Below, piece after piece: positions 14,739 through 22,174 of a DNA stretch of 22,174 nt. The DNA is from CAYNWT01 sp964450955. Lineage in GTDB: Bacteria > Planctomycetota > Planctomycetia > Planctomycetales > Planctomycetaceae. The stretch lies in NCBI GenBank assembly GCA_964450955.1, contig CAYVFI010000059.1:1-22174 (forward strand), given 5' to 3'. Both the position numbers and the translations under genes were made by a program. The first letter of the stretch is position 1. Every line of letters starts with the position of its first letter. The notes under the pieces are model-generated. The model saw only the letters and a list, made by a program, of their open reading frames with translations. It did no database searches and was not told where the DNA came from.

Positions 14739-17108
14739 ATGAAACACCTACCAATCTATCTCCTCTGTGCAATCACATTACTCGCCACGCCACCCGTCCG
14801 CGCCCAGGAAAACGGCGCGCAGGGTGACGCAACTGACGGACTCCCGGTGCTTAGCCAAATGCGCATTCCAAGCGCCAAGGAGTTGCTGGAACAAGTCGAA
14901 CCCATCGACTGGCTGGTTTTAAAGAAGGACTCTTCCGGCGAACAGCCCGTGGTCAGGGCCGAATCAGTTCCGGATCGACCCAACACGCTTGAAAAGTACA
15001 ACCTCGAAAAAAAGAAGCGGCTCGACATCTTCCTTCCGGGCGGAACCAGTCCGGAAGTGAACCTGCCAATCAGCGCGATCGACAGAATTATCTACGCTCA
15101 GGATCTCATGCTGCGACGCGTGGGCTTGTTGCTGAAAAATCCGAATCCTGAAAACATCGAGACCGCGTTCGAACTGGTCATGCTGGTAGAACGCCGGCTT
15201 CCCAAATGGAGCAAGACGGGCCCACAGCTGCAAAATCTTCTGTTCCAGGATGCTCAGCAAAAACTGGCAAAGAAAGAACAGGAACTCGCACTTGCGTTGC
15301 TTGAAGAATGTCATCAGCTGCCCGGCATCTATAACGGTCTGCAACAGCTACCCGACGTGACGCGTCAGGTCGGAGAAATCATTGATGATCTTGTCGGTGA
15401 AGCGGTCGCCAAAGAAGACTTCCAAAAAGCTCAGCACTTTATCAGACGTGTGGGCGAAGTTTTTCCTCAGCACCCGGTACGACAACAATGGCTCACTAAG
15501 CTGGAGCAAATGGCTCAGGCCCATTACGACGATGCTCGCCAAAGCTTTGACCAAAAGGACTATCCGGCGGCAGCCGCTTCGATTCAGGAAGGCGTCAAAA
15601 TCTGGGCTCCTCAGGGCGACAATGCTGCGATCTACAGACAAGTCCTGACCCGGTACCAACAGCTATTCGTTGGTGTTGTAAGCCTTGGGCAAAAGTTCCC
15701 GGTAAAGACATCCGCTGAGATACGCCACAAAGAACTGCAGGACGCCAAGCTGTTCGAACCCTACCGCGCAGAAAATGTTGTCTATTACAACACGGATATT
15801 TTCGAGCAGTGGGACCCACTGGATCTGGGCCGCCGCGTTGTGTTCACGTTGAAAAAGCAACAGCCGTACTTCTCAGGTCTGCCGCAGATTACATCACCCA
15901 ACATCGTTGACACGCTGAAGGCTCGGCTCGACCCGAACAACAAGGCATACAACGAACGATTTGCCAGCTACATCAAAGAGTTCCTGGTTAGTTCGCCGCA
16001 CGAGTTCGAGGTACGGTTCTCGCGTATTCCGCTGCGTGTTGAAGCCTTGTTTTCGTTCCCCGCGACGACCCCGGACGGCGAAGTTTATTCACGTCGTTTT
16101 GAGAAAACGTCACAGGACGACAACAAAGCCATGTTCGCGCGTCGACTGCCTGAACCAGAAGGCGTTGTCGATTATCACGTGGCTGAAGTCATCGAGAAGA
16201 AGTTTAAGAACAGCTCGCAGGCCATTCAGGCGATGCAGCGCGGGGAAATCCAAATGATTCCCCACCTGCAACCATGGGAGATTGACTCGTTCGCAACCGG
16301 CAAAGACTTTTACCGGCGACAATACGCTCAGCCGTTCGTGCACGTGATTCAACTTAACCCACAGACAGAAATCCTGAAGAACACACAAGTTCGGCGAGCT
16401 CTTTCGAAATCGATTGACCGAGAGCGGATCCTGAAGCGAGTCATCCTTCAGGACTCGGCCATGCGACACGGTCGAGTGGTCGCGGCACCGTGGCCTTCGC
16501 AAAGCTACGCAAACAGTTCGCTGGTTGAAGCTCCAAACTACAGCCTGGCCGGACTGCGTGAAGCGGCCGCGTTACGAGGAACCGCTGAGATGGTTCTGAA
16601 AGCTGACAAGAAAGAAGGCGAGGAAGAAGGTGGGCCCCGCACAAAAGAACTTCCAACGTTGCGGCTTGTTCTGGAAGACGACCCGGTGATTACTCGGGCG
16701 ACAGGAGAGATTCTGAAGTTCTGGTCCACTGCCGGTTTCAAAGTCGAAGTGGTTCCCACCACGGACGACCCAAACGCCTGGGACATGGTGTACCACAAGC
16801 TGAAAATGGTTGAACCACTGACGGACATTTGGCCCTTCCTGACGCTCTCTGACGAAGCCACAGTGGAGGGTCTGCTGGTTCTACCCGACTGGCTTAAACA
16901 GAAACTGATCGACCTTGACTTCACCGGAAACTTTCCGGCTGCCGAAGCCGATCTGCGTTTGCTACACCGGCACCTGTCGGCTCAGGGATTCTTTATTCCC
17001 CTTTGGGAAATTGACGATTACGCCGTGTTCAGCACCAGCATTAGCGGCTTCCCCGAAACACCTGTTTCTCCTTACCAAAACGTGACCGGCTGGACGGTGA
17101 AGCCATGA
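14739..17108 (+). CDS. secreted TPR-like protein with family-5 solute-binding domain
   Basis: A 789-aa exported protein. The signal peptide is residues 1-22 (IYLLCAITLLATPPVRA, then Q23). There is no lipobox, so it is probably free in the periplasm. Residues 110-310 are helical and TPR-like (ENIETAFELVMLVERRLPKW; ALALLEECHQLPGIY; SFDQKDYPAAAASIQEGVKI). Residues about 340-789 resemble bacterial extracellular solute-binding proteins family 5 (OppA/DppA type): RRVVFTLKKQQPYFSGLP, QAIQAMQRGEIQMIPHL, NTQVRRALSKSIDRERILKR, EILKFWSTAGFKVEVVP and LHRHLSAQGFFIPLWEI. Family members bind peptides or sugars for ABC import, but no permease or ATPase is encoded nearby. The stop overlaps the next start by four bases. 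The ligand is unknown, and it may be a sensor or cargo receptor for the ExbBD system. Confidence 0.82.
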   Translation: MKHLPIYLLCAITLLATPPVRAQENGAQGDATDGLPVLSQMRIPSAKELLEQVEPIDWLVLKKDSSGEQPVVRAESVPDRPNTLEKYNLEKKKRLDIFLPGGTSPEVNLPISAIDRIIYAQDLMLRRVGLLLKNPNPENIETAFELVMLVERRLPKWSKTGPQLQNLLFQDAQQKLAKKEQELALALLEECHQLPGIYNGLQQLPDVTRQVGEIIDDLVGEAVAKEDFQKAQHFIRRVGEVFPQHPVRQQWLTKLEQMAQAHYDDARQSFDQKDYPAAAASIQEGVKIWAPQGDNAAIYRQVLTRYQQLFVGVVSLGQKFPVKTSAEIRHKELQDAKLFEPYRAENVVYYNTDIFEQWDPLDLGRRVVFTLKKQQPYFSGLPQITSPNIVDTLKARLDPNNKAYNERFASYIKEFLVSSPHEFEVRFSRIPLRVEALFSFPATTPDGEVYSRRFEKTSQDDNKAMFARRLPEPEGVVDYHVAEVIEKKFKNSSQAIQAMQRGEIQMIPHLQPWEIDSFATGKDFYRRQYAQPFVHVIQLNPQTEILKNTQVRRALSKSIDRERILKRVILQDSAMRHGRVVAAPWPSQSYANSSLVEAPNYSLAGLREAAALRGTAEMVLKADKKEGEEEGGPRTKELPTLRLVLEDDPVITRATGEILKFWSTAGFKVEVVPTTDDPNAWDMVYHKLKMVEPLTDIWPFLTLSDEATVEGLLVLPDWLKQKLIDLDFTGNFPAAEADLRLLHRHLSAQGFFIPLWEIDDYAVFSTSISGFPETPVSPYQNVTGWTVKP

Positions 17109-18679
17109 GTCGAACCATGAACATGTCTCACGTCGGAAAAACACTGACGCTCATCGCCTGCGTTGGACTAACAGCTTTCTGCATCGCGCCTGCCCTGGCA
17201 CAAGAAAAGGGAAAAGCTCCGCAGGCTATGAAGGACGCGCCCCCGTCTATGCCGAAGGAGATGACAAAAAAAGGCGACAAGAAGGAAAAGGCACCGCCGC
17301 CGATACCCATCGCACAAGACCCTTACAAGGTTGTTGTCAACGTAACGGTTCCCCGCCACAAACGTATGACCCCGCGCATGCGATCGATGTTGCGAAAAGA
17401 CATTGACAGGCTAATCGAACGCACCTGGGGCGGCATGTGGGTCGCGGACGTTCGCATGAACGATTGGATGCTGGTTGGTTCGGCAATCGAAAGTTTGGAA
17501 AAGGACACTGTCTCAAAGCGCTTTGGTAAGGACTACGACAAGGTCCTGTTTGTCTCAATCGACCCGGACGCCTGGTCGATTACCACCCGCGAATGGGACT
17601 ATCGTTCGAATTCACTGACGGTGCCAGCGTACGGCAACGCGTTTGATCTGGCAGCTGTTCCGAATAAGGTTGTGGAACTTCTGGTTGAAGTATTCCAGCC
17701 GGTCCTCTTGCTCCGCCGGACCGACAAGTTCGACAAGAGCTACATTGAAGTCACATTGAAGGCCGGTGAGTTCCCTGCTCCGGATCCAATCGCTACACAA
17801 ATTAAACCCGGCGATGTCCTGACACCCGTGGTCCGCTACTTCAACAAACGTGTGAAGGGTCAGGTCGACCGCATTCAATACCAAACCCTGACCTACCTGG
17901 TCGTGCAGGCGATTGATCGCGAAGTCATTGGCGGCACACTGCTGTCCGGTGTTCCCACCGTCTTCGGGCGCAACGCCCGCCGCGCAGAACAATTCGCGCT
18001 GCGTCGTCGGCCACGCCATGCTTCAACCAAGGTGAAACTGGTCCTCCGGTCAAACCCCGACAAGCCATTACTGTGCCATCGGGTCAACATCGTGTCCAAG
18101 CTGAAGTACCGCGACGAAGAGCTCGCTCCGAGTGTGAACTTCATCAGCGACCGGTACGGCGAAGTCGAAGTGCCTGTTGGTTCTTACTCGACGTATTGGA
18201 TTTACGTTTACAGCGGCAAACTGCTGTTGGCCCGAATCCCGTACGCCCCTGGCCTGCTGGACAAGGAAACGGTTCTCATGCCGGACGATTCCATGCGACT
18301 GCTGGTCGAAGGTGAAGTCGACTTGCTTAAGGGACGTCTGATTGACCTTGTCGCTCGCCGCGCGGTTCATATGTCGGCGGCTCAGCACTATTCGAAGAAG
18401 GGTATGGCTGAGGAATGTAAGGCGGAGGTTGCGGCGTTGGAAGAACTGCCGGGAGAGAAAGATTTCCTTGATCAAATCACGACGTTCCGACAGCCGGCGA
18501 TTCAGAAAGCGATGGCAGCAAGGAACAGAGTGTCACGCGGACGAATCATCAAGGTTTGCACCGAGATCGAACGCGTTCTCAAGACCTACTTCGACCCCTC
18601 TCGTATGGACGCTTTTCGAGAGCAACTTGATAACATCTTTGAGAGCGATGCGCCTGCTGAAGCTGAAGAGACGAACTAA
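17105..18679 (+). CDS. secreted protein of unknown function, last gene of the ExbBD-kinase cluster
   Basis: A 524-aa exported protein, not recognised. The signal peptide runs to A32 (TLTLIACVGLTAFCIAPALA, then Q33). The mature N-terminus is low complexity and rich in Lys and Pro (33-72). A mixed alpha/beta region follows (74-400), with segments such as YKVVVNVTVPRHKRMTPRM, DRLIERTWGGMWVADVRMND and SLTVPAYGNAFDLAAVPNKV. The C-terminal 120 residues are strongly helical and charged. The ATG overlaps the previous stop (ATGA), which together with the leader sequence fixes it as part of the cluster; in-frame ATGs at codons 5 and 7 are alternatives. Co-location suggests a periplasmic partner of the propeller and solute-binding proteins. 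Confidence 0.75.
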   Translation: MSRTMNMSHVGKTLTLIACVGLTAFCIAPALAQEKGKAPQAMKDAPPSMPKEMTKKGDKKEKAPPPIPIAQDPYKVVVNVTVPRHKRMTPRMRSMLRKDIDRLIERTWGGMWVADVRMNDWMLVGSAIESLEKDTVSKRFGKDYDKVLFVSIDPDAWSITTREWDYRSNSLTVPAYGNAFDLAAVPNKVVELLVEVFQPVLLLRRTDKFDKSYIEVTLKAGEFPAPDPIATQIKPGDVLTPVVRYFNKRVKGQVDRIQYQTLTYLVVQAIDREVIGGTLLSGVPTVFGRNARRAEQFALRRRPRHASTKVKLVLRSNPDKPLLCHRVNIVSKLKYRDEELAPSVNFISDRYGEVEVPVGSYSTYWIYVYSGKLLLARIPYAPGLLDKETVLMPDDSMRLLVEGEVDLLKGRLIDLVARRAVHMSAAQHYSKKGMAEECKAEVAALEELPGEKDFLDQITTFRQPAIQKAMAARNRVSRGRIIKVCTEIERVLKTYFDPSRMDAFREQLDNIFESDAPAEAEETN

Positions 18680-18873
18680 GCAGTCACGCTACAAAAATCG
18701 ATTGACCAGCTTCATTGCCGGGGCAGATGGGCCGCACCTAAGCAATCGCGCATCATACGTGCGGATGGCCGCGTGTACTCACACCTGCCAGTCGCTCGTC
18801 GCCTGCGGGTGTGCCATCTCCAGGTCACGTCTAAACCGTCCGACTGTGCGTCGGGACAAGTCTGAGAAGATCC
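18680..18873 (+). other. intergenic region between the cluster and proB
   Basis: This 194-bp gap has one notable structure, an imperfect hairpin CACACC-T-GC (18780-18788) / GC-G-GGTGTG (18805-18813) with no T-run. It could end the long transcript or be chance. A proB promoter should lie here, but no confident hexamers were found. Confidence 0.35.
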
Positions 18874-20016
18874 ATGGCTGAGTTCGACCGCGAATCGATC
18901 GTCCGCGCAGCCGACACGATTGTTGTGAAAATCGGCAGCAGCGTTCTGACTCAGGACAATCTGCAAATCGACTTGAACCGAATGCAGCATTTCGCGGCCC
19001 AATTCAACGAACTCCGGCAGGCTGGCAAACGGATTATCGTTGTCTCCAGTGGAGCAATCGCGGCGGGTATTGGACGGCTGAAACTTGGAGCGCGACCTGT
19101 CAACCTGCCTCAACTGCAGGCGGCGGCGGCTGCCGGACAGGCCTGGTTGATTGGGCTCTACGAAGACAGCCTGCGTGATTACGGCCTTCATGCGGCTCAG
19201 CTACTTCTCACCGCCAACGACTTCAGGCAGCGTGCGCGGTACCTTAACGTGATCAACACAATCCGCACACTGTTTGAATACGACGTGATTCCGATCGTCA
19301 ACGAGAACGACTCGGTGAGCGTCGAAGAGATTAAGTTTGGCGACAACGACCATCTGGCCGCGATGTTGGCGTCGATGCTGCCCAACGCCATGCTAATCAT
19401 CCTTAGCACCGTTGACGGGCTACACGACGGTTCCACCTCCTCACCACTCATTCCACAGGTGGATGGCTGGAACGATGGCCTGCTGCAAATGGCGACAACA
19501 GAATCGTCTCGCATGGGGACCGGCGGGATGGAGTCCAAGCTGCAAGCGGTTCGAACCGCGATGACAGCGGGCGTGAATGTCGTGATTGGCAACGGTACCA
19601 CCGCCGGCGTCCTGAGTTCGGTTCTCGCGGGAGACAGGATCGGAACATGGTTCCGAACGCATCAAAACGCCCTGCCCGCATGGAAGCGATGGATCGGCTA
19701 CACGGTGCCCCCATCCGGCAAACTGGTTCTGGATACGGGAGCCTGTGAGGCGCTGTTGGTCGGAGGCCGATCGCTGCTGGTCGTCGGCGTTGAAGAAGTC
19801 GTTGGGGACTTTGGCAAAGGCGAAACGGTGGCGTTGGTAAACCACGCCGGAAACGAAATCGCCCGCGGCCTGTGCAACTACTCCGCGCAAGATATGCGCC
19901 GCATCGCTGGCCGAAAGACCGGCGAAATCTCCAGCGTGCTCGGTTCCGCCAACTACCCGGAGGCAGTACACCGCGATAACCTGGTCCTTCTGAATAGTGC
20001 GACCGACGCTGGTTGA
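18874..20016 (+). CDS. proB: glutamate 5-kinase
   Basis: Cytoplasmic enzyme of 380 aa that phosphorylates glutamate with ATP, the first step of proline synthesis. The amino-acid kinase domain spans about residues 12-262: K19 in VVKIGSSVL, VSSGAIAAGIGRL (57-69), QLQAAAAAGQ, LLTANDF, IVNENDSVSVEEIKFGDND (141-159), LSTVDGLHDG and MGTGGMESKLQA (214-225). A C-terminal PUA domain follows (about 280-375, PSGKLVLDTGACEALLVGGRSLL). The length is typical of the two-domain form. The ATG at 18874 follows a purine-rich GAGAAG. The proA gene, often next to proB, is not in the adjacent sequence. Confidence 0.95.
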   Translation: MAEFDRESIVRAADTIVVKIGSSVLTQDNLQIDLNRMQHFAAQFNELRQAGKRIIVVSSGAIAAGIGRLKLGARPVNLPQLQAAAAAGQAWLIGLYEDSLRDYGLHAAQLLLTANDFRQRARYLNVINTIRTLFEYDVIPIVNENDSVSVEEIKFGDNDHLAAMLASMLPNAMLIILSTVDGLHDGSTSSPLIPQVDGWNDGLLQMATTESSRMGTGGMESKLQAVRTAMTAGVNVVIGNGTTAGVLSSVLAGDRIGTWFRTHQNALPAWKRWIGYTVPPSGKLVLDTGACEALLVGGRSLLVVGVEEVVGDFGKGETVALVNHAGNEIARGLCNYSAQDMRRIAGRKTGEISSVLGSANYPEAVHRDNLVLLNSATDAG

Positions 20017-20176
20017 CATCGTAGATCTGACGGTCGATTGCGGGTTGATCTGGTTACACCGCTCTTACCAGGCTCAGTCTGGCGGCAATTTGCATCTCCA
20101 GCGCACCATCTGCCGGATCCGAAGCCAGGCTTAAGCGATAACACCCATTTGTCGGGCCCCCTTTGGAGTCGCTGCC
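20017..20176 (+). other. intergenic region after proB
   Basis: 160 bases with no recognisable gene or terminator. GGAG at 20165-20168 is the probable Shine-Dalgarno of the small gene that starts at 20177. Confidence 0.4.
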
Positions 20177-20329
20177 ATGGACGCAATTATTCAACCAGTC
20201 ACAACTTGGTGGCGCGCATTCAGTTTGATGATCGGTGATTTCTTTGTCACTCTGGGGCCCAGGGAATACGGCTACATCCTGGTTGCCACCGGGATCGTCG
20301 GTTACTTCTTCATGAAGTCCAGCAAGTAA
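20177..20329 (+). CDS. 50-aa predicted membrane peptide
   Basis: ATG to TAA gives 50 residues. An amphipathic start (MDAIIQPVTTWWRAFSLMIG) is followed by a hydrophobic span (GYILVATGIVGYFFM, about 32-46) and a basic end (KSSK). GGAG eight bases before the ATG is a good Shine-Dalgarno, better than most genes here have, which supports real translation. There is no lipobox or pilin signature, and no family is recognised. It could be a small inner-membrane accessory protein or an unstudied short protein. It lies alone between proB and the lipoprotein gene. Coding status should be tested by conservation. Confidence 0.55.
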   Translation: MDAIIQPVTTWWRAFSLMIGDFFVTLGPREYGYILVATGIVGYFFMKSSK

Positions 20330-20562
20330 GAGGCACAAACCAGCCCTCGAAAAACGGGCTCCGACCGCTGCCAGACTGTTAATTGGGCACAATAAAGGCC
20401 AGCAACCGGCAGATTTAAACTGATCTGGACACACTTCGGCAAGATCTGCAGAATCCTAAACCGTAAGAACAAATCTCCGCGGCTCGCCGCATTTCGCGAA
20501 TTCCAGTCAGAAACTAACAGCGAACAGGATGTTCGTTCCGGACTGAGAGAAGGACCTCTCGA
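20330..20562 (+). promoter_or_regulatory. leader region of the lipoprotein gene with inverted repeats
   Basis: 233 bases. AGCCC/GGGCT (about 20343-20361) is a weak hairpin without a T-run. CGAACA (20521-20526) and TGTTCG (20530-20535) form a perfect inverted repeat with a 3-base centre; it resembles a LexA box but has one extra base between the GAAC and GTTC halves. GAGAG/CTCTC (20545-20560) form a small hairpin whose loop holds the Shine-Dalgarno-like AAGGA just before the ATG. Confidence 0.35.
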
Positions 20563-21396
20563 ATGTTATCCCACAATTCCAAGCAGCGCTTCGCCTGTGC
20601 TGTATTGTGCCTCTTTGCCGCCGGTTGTTACGGACCCGGCTTGCACTCGCCGTACGGTGGCCGGTACCCACAAAACGGCTATTTCTCAGGCACGCCATAC
20701 GGGCAACCACAGTTTCTGAACCAACCAGGGTTCAATCAGCAGATCCCGGGCTCTTACACAGTTCCTGGCGGAGTTGTTCTTCCGCCCAGTGGATCAGTGC
20801 CGTACGTACCCGGCGGGACAGAAATCCCCGGCGGAGGCGGTAGTTCAACCATCACTCCGTCAGGTGAGTGGCAGCCGTTCAATGAGCTGCCCGGTGACGG
20901 ATTTAGCGATGATGGGTTTGGCAGTGGAACCACTGATGCTGGCTACGGGGCAGACAACGGCTCAGGCGGCTTGGTTCCTCGCCCGCCAAACGGGGGCGGC
21001 GACATTATGTTTGAGGCCGACGCAAGTGAACCGTTTGGCCGGGTCGATTCCAGTCAGCTTGAAGCCACGGCCAGCGCCTATCGGCAGCCCAGACGAGTCG
21101 CGTCTGCTGCTCCGGGTGTGACTACTCAGCAGTACGGGTACGCTCGGGCTGACTATTCATGGCTTCGAGGCATTATCTCACCAGACAATGACGACCCTCA
21201 AGCATTCAACATCACTTACGACCTGACAGGAATCGATGAGTACAACGGAAACTTCGTACTCGTCCCGGATCAACGGCTGAACCAGTTTCGACCGGGCGAT
21301 ATCGTGGAAGTGCGCGGGCAAATAGACCAATCAACAACAAACGATCTGGGAAAACCGATGTACCGCATCAGTTCGGTCAGACGTATCTCACGCTAG
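20563..21396 (+). CDS. Gly/Pro-rich lipoprotein
   Basis: A 277-aa predicted lipoprotein. The leader ends in a lipobox (LCLFAAGC, C22), so the mature protein should be lipid-anchored in the envelope. Residues 23-150 are low complexity and rich in Gly, Pro, Tyr, Gln and Asn (SPYGGRYPQNGYFSGTPYGQ), suggesting a flexible surface or stalk region. Residues about 195-277 are more ordered (FNITYDLTGIDEYNGNFVLV, FRPGDIVEVRGQID, YRISSVRRIS), with an alternation compatible with a small beta-barrel or OB-like domain. No specific family is recognised. It is followed by a strong terminator. Confidence 0.8.
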   Translation: MLSHNSKQRFACAVLCLFAAGCYGPGLHSPYGGRYPQNGYFSGTPYGQPQFLNQPGFNQQIPGSYTVPGGVVLPPSGSVPYVPGGTEIPGGGGSSTITPSGEWQPFNELPGDGFSDDGFGSGTTDAGYGADNGSGGLVPRPPNGGGDIMFEADASEPFGRVDSSQLEATASAYRQPRRVASAAPGVTTQQYGYARADYSWLRGIISPDNDDPQAFNITYDLTGIDEYNGNFVLVPDQRLNQFRPGDIVEVRGQIDQSTTNDLGKPMYRISSVRRISR

Positions 21397-21483
21397 CCGC
21401 GAAGCTAACGGCCTACGAACCATAAGACAGCACTTCTAAGAATCAGCAGCAAAATCGCCGCCAACCCACCAACAGCGCATAAA

Positions 21484-21519
21484 AAAGCGAGAACACCAAA
21501 CGGTGATCTCGCTTTGTTT
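21484..21519. terminator. bidirectional rho-independent terminator
   Basis: AAAGCGAGA (21484-21492) pairs with TCTCGCTTT (21507-21515), and inside them CACC pairs with GGTG around an AAAC loop, leaving one A-A mismatch. GTTT follows on the plus strand and an A-run precedes the stem, so the hairpin can end both the lipoprotein transcript and the convergent minus-strand transcript. Confidence 0.85.
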
Positions 21520-21550
21520 CATTTAGCTTTTCAGCCAGCCAGCAAGCCGC

Positions 21551-22057
21551 TTAGCGGAACTTGCGGGGTGGAGCCTTATCCTCAGTCGTTTGACCTGACT
21601 TCTGGTCTTTGGCCTTCTTCTGAGCCAACTCACGAGCACGCCCCGTGGCTGCACCAACGATTCGCTGAGCGAACTGCAACTGTGCCGTTGAGAAGTAAGG
21701 AGTGCGAGAAGTCGATCGGACAACCTGCTTTTGAGCCAGCTCCTGCCAGCTCATCTTGTTCGACAGGTGCCATGCAGCGGCCTGAGCAGAAGCCGGGTTT
21801 AGCCGACCAGTCCCAACCAGCTTGCAAAGTTCCTGAAGACGAGCGTCCTTGGTGAACTCTTCAACCGGGATCAATTTGTAAGTCATGCGGGGTGTAGGAT
21901 CAGCCTTACCGTGCTCAAGGCATACTGAATTATAAGGGAAAGCGACAACGCGCTCAGGTGGAATAGAGAAGAACCCTCCACCGCCGCCACCTTGCTGACC
22001 ACCACCAAGTCCACCGCCGCCAAGACCACCGCCGCCGACACCACCACTGGCGCGACG
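21551..22057 (-). CDS. Gly-rich protein, 5' end missing
   Basis: The frame is open from about 22147 down to the stop at 21551, but the bacterial part appears to begin near 22057. The first ATG is at 21886 (111 aa). Upstream in the same frame lies convincing protein: RRASGGVGGGG, several Gly-rich blocks (about 21974-22048), then FFSIPPERVVAFPYNSVCLE, HGKADPTPR, and on into MTYKLIPVEEFTKDARLQEL, LCKLVGTGRLNPASAQAAAW and SWQELAQKQV. The C-terminus is basic and charged (ARELAQKKAKDQK...PPRKFR). No ATG, GTG or TTG occurs in frame between 21886 and the suspected junction, so the true N-terminus, perhaps with a signal peptide, is missing. Function unknown. Confidence 0.7.
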   Translation of the reverse strand, partial: RRASGGVGGGGLGGGGLGGGQQGGGGGGFFSIPPERVVAFPYNSVCLEHGKADPTPRMTYKLIPVEEFTKDARLQELCKLVGTGRLNPASAQAAAWHLSNKMSWQELAQKQVVRSTSRTPYFSTAQLQFAQRIVGAATGRARELAQKKAKDQKSGQTTEDKAPPRKFR

Positions 22058-22174
22058 TGTGGGGTGAAGGACAGGGACAGCGTCTCGAGGGCACTGCAGC
22101 CTCCCAGGGCTGACACCAGCATGGAGACATGGTCGGGGGACAACGCCTCAGGTCCCTTGCGCTTGGCCCGCCTA
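22058..22174 (-). other. probable foreign sequence resembling an animal NLR leucine-rich repeat
   Basis: Read on the minus strand, this end encodes RRAKRKGPEALSPDHVSM followed by LVSALGGCSALETLSLSF. This looks like one leucine-rich repeat of vertebrate NLR proteins (NLRC type). Base composition and frame both change near 22058: the LRR frame differs from the Gly-rich protein's frame. The simplest reading is a chimeric read or misassembly at the contig end. The family call is from pattern only. Confidence 0.5.

Noticed and set aside
20521..20535. A true LexA box
   Set aside because: The halves GAAC and GTTC are separated by five bases instead of four, and the gene is not a known SOS gene.

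Overview
The window looks like a chromosomal segment of a Planctomycetota bacterium. This is inferred from gene content, not from a marker gene: a eukaryote-like nucleotide kinase, a Ser/Thr kinase fused to ExbD, long secreted beta-propeller and solute-binding proteins, a Gly/Pro-rich lipoprotein, few strong Shine-Dalgarno sites and moderately high GC. The last ~115 bases do not fit the rest and look like a foreign (animal NLR-type leucine-rich repeat) sequence joined to the contig end.

Layout. 1-490: non-coding direct repeats, two 177-bp tandem units plus part of a third, each with a perfect GC-rich hairpin. 567-1613 (+): UMP/CMP-kinase-like enzyme with an extra N-terminal domain. 1626-2855 (-): a small unknown protein followed by a XerC-type tyrosine recombinase. 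3072-4493 (-): cation/Ca2+ exchanger. A 198-bp gap with GGTTCC/GGAACC palindromes separates it from a divergent Gfo/Idh/MocA-like Rossmann protein (4692-5612, +). 5675-7608 (-): a CbiX/SirB-type chelatase and a secreted GH144/glycoamylase-like glucanase.

7848-18679 (+) is the main attraction, a co-directional cluster of seven genes: a TonB-like single-span membrane protein, an ExbB/TolQ/MotA proton-channel subunit, a plain ExbD, an apparently active Hanks-type Ser/Thr kinase fused through a basic linker to a second complete ExbD, a 1021-aa membrane-anchored protein with an acidic cytoplasmic tail and a predicted periplasmic beta-propeller, a secreted 789-aa protein with a family-5 solute-binding domain but no ABC permease or ATPase, and a secreted 524-aa protein of unknown type. 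Several junctions overlap or nearly touch. The reasonable inference is one envelope machine driven by the proton motive force, with a kinase built into the motor stator. A 63-bp remnant of another ExbD C-terminus lies just after the kinase-ExbD gene.

18874-20016 (+): proB glutamate 5-kinase. 20177-20329 (+): a 50-aa membrane peptide. 20563-21396 (+): a Gly/Pro-rich lipoprotein. A bidirectional terminator (21484-21519) separates this from a convergent, 5'-truncated Gly-rich protein (21551 to about 22057, -), which ends at the suspected chimeric junction.
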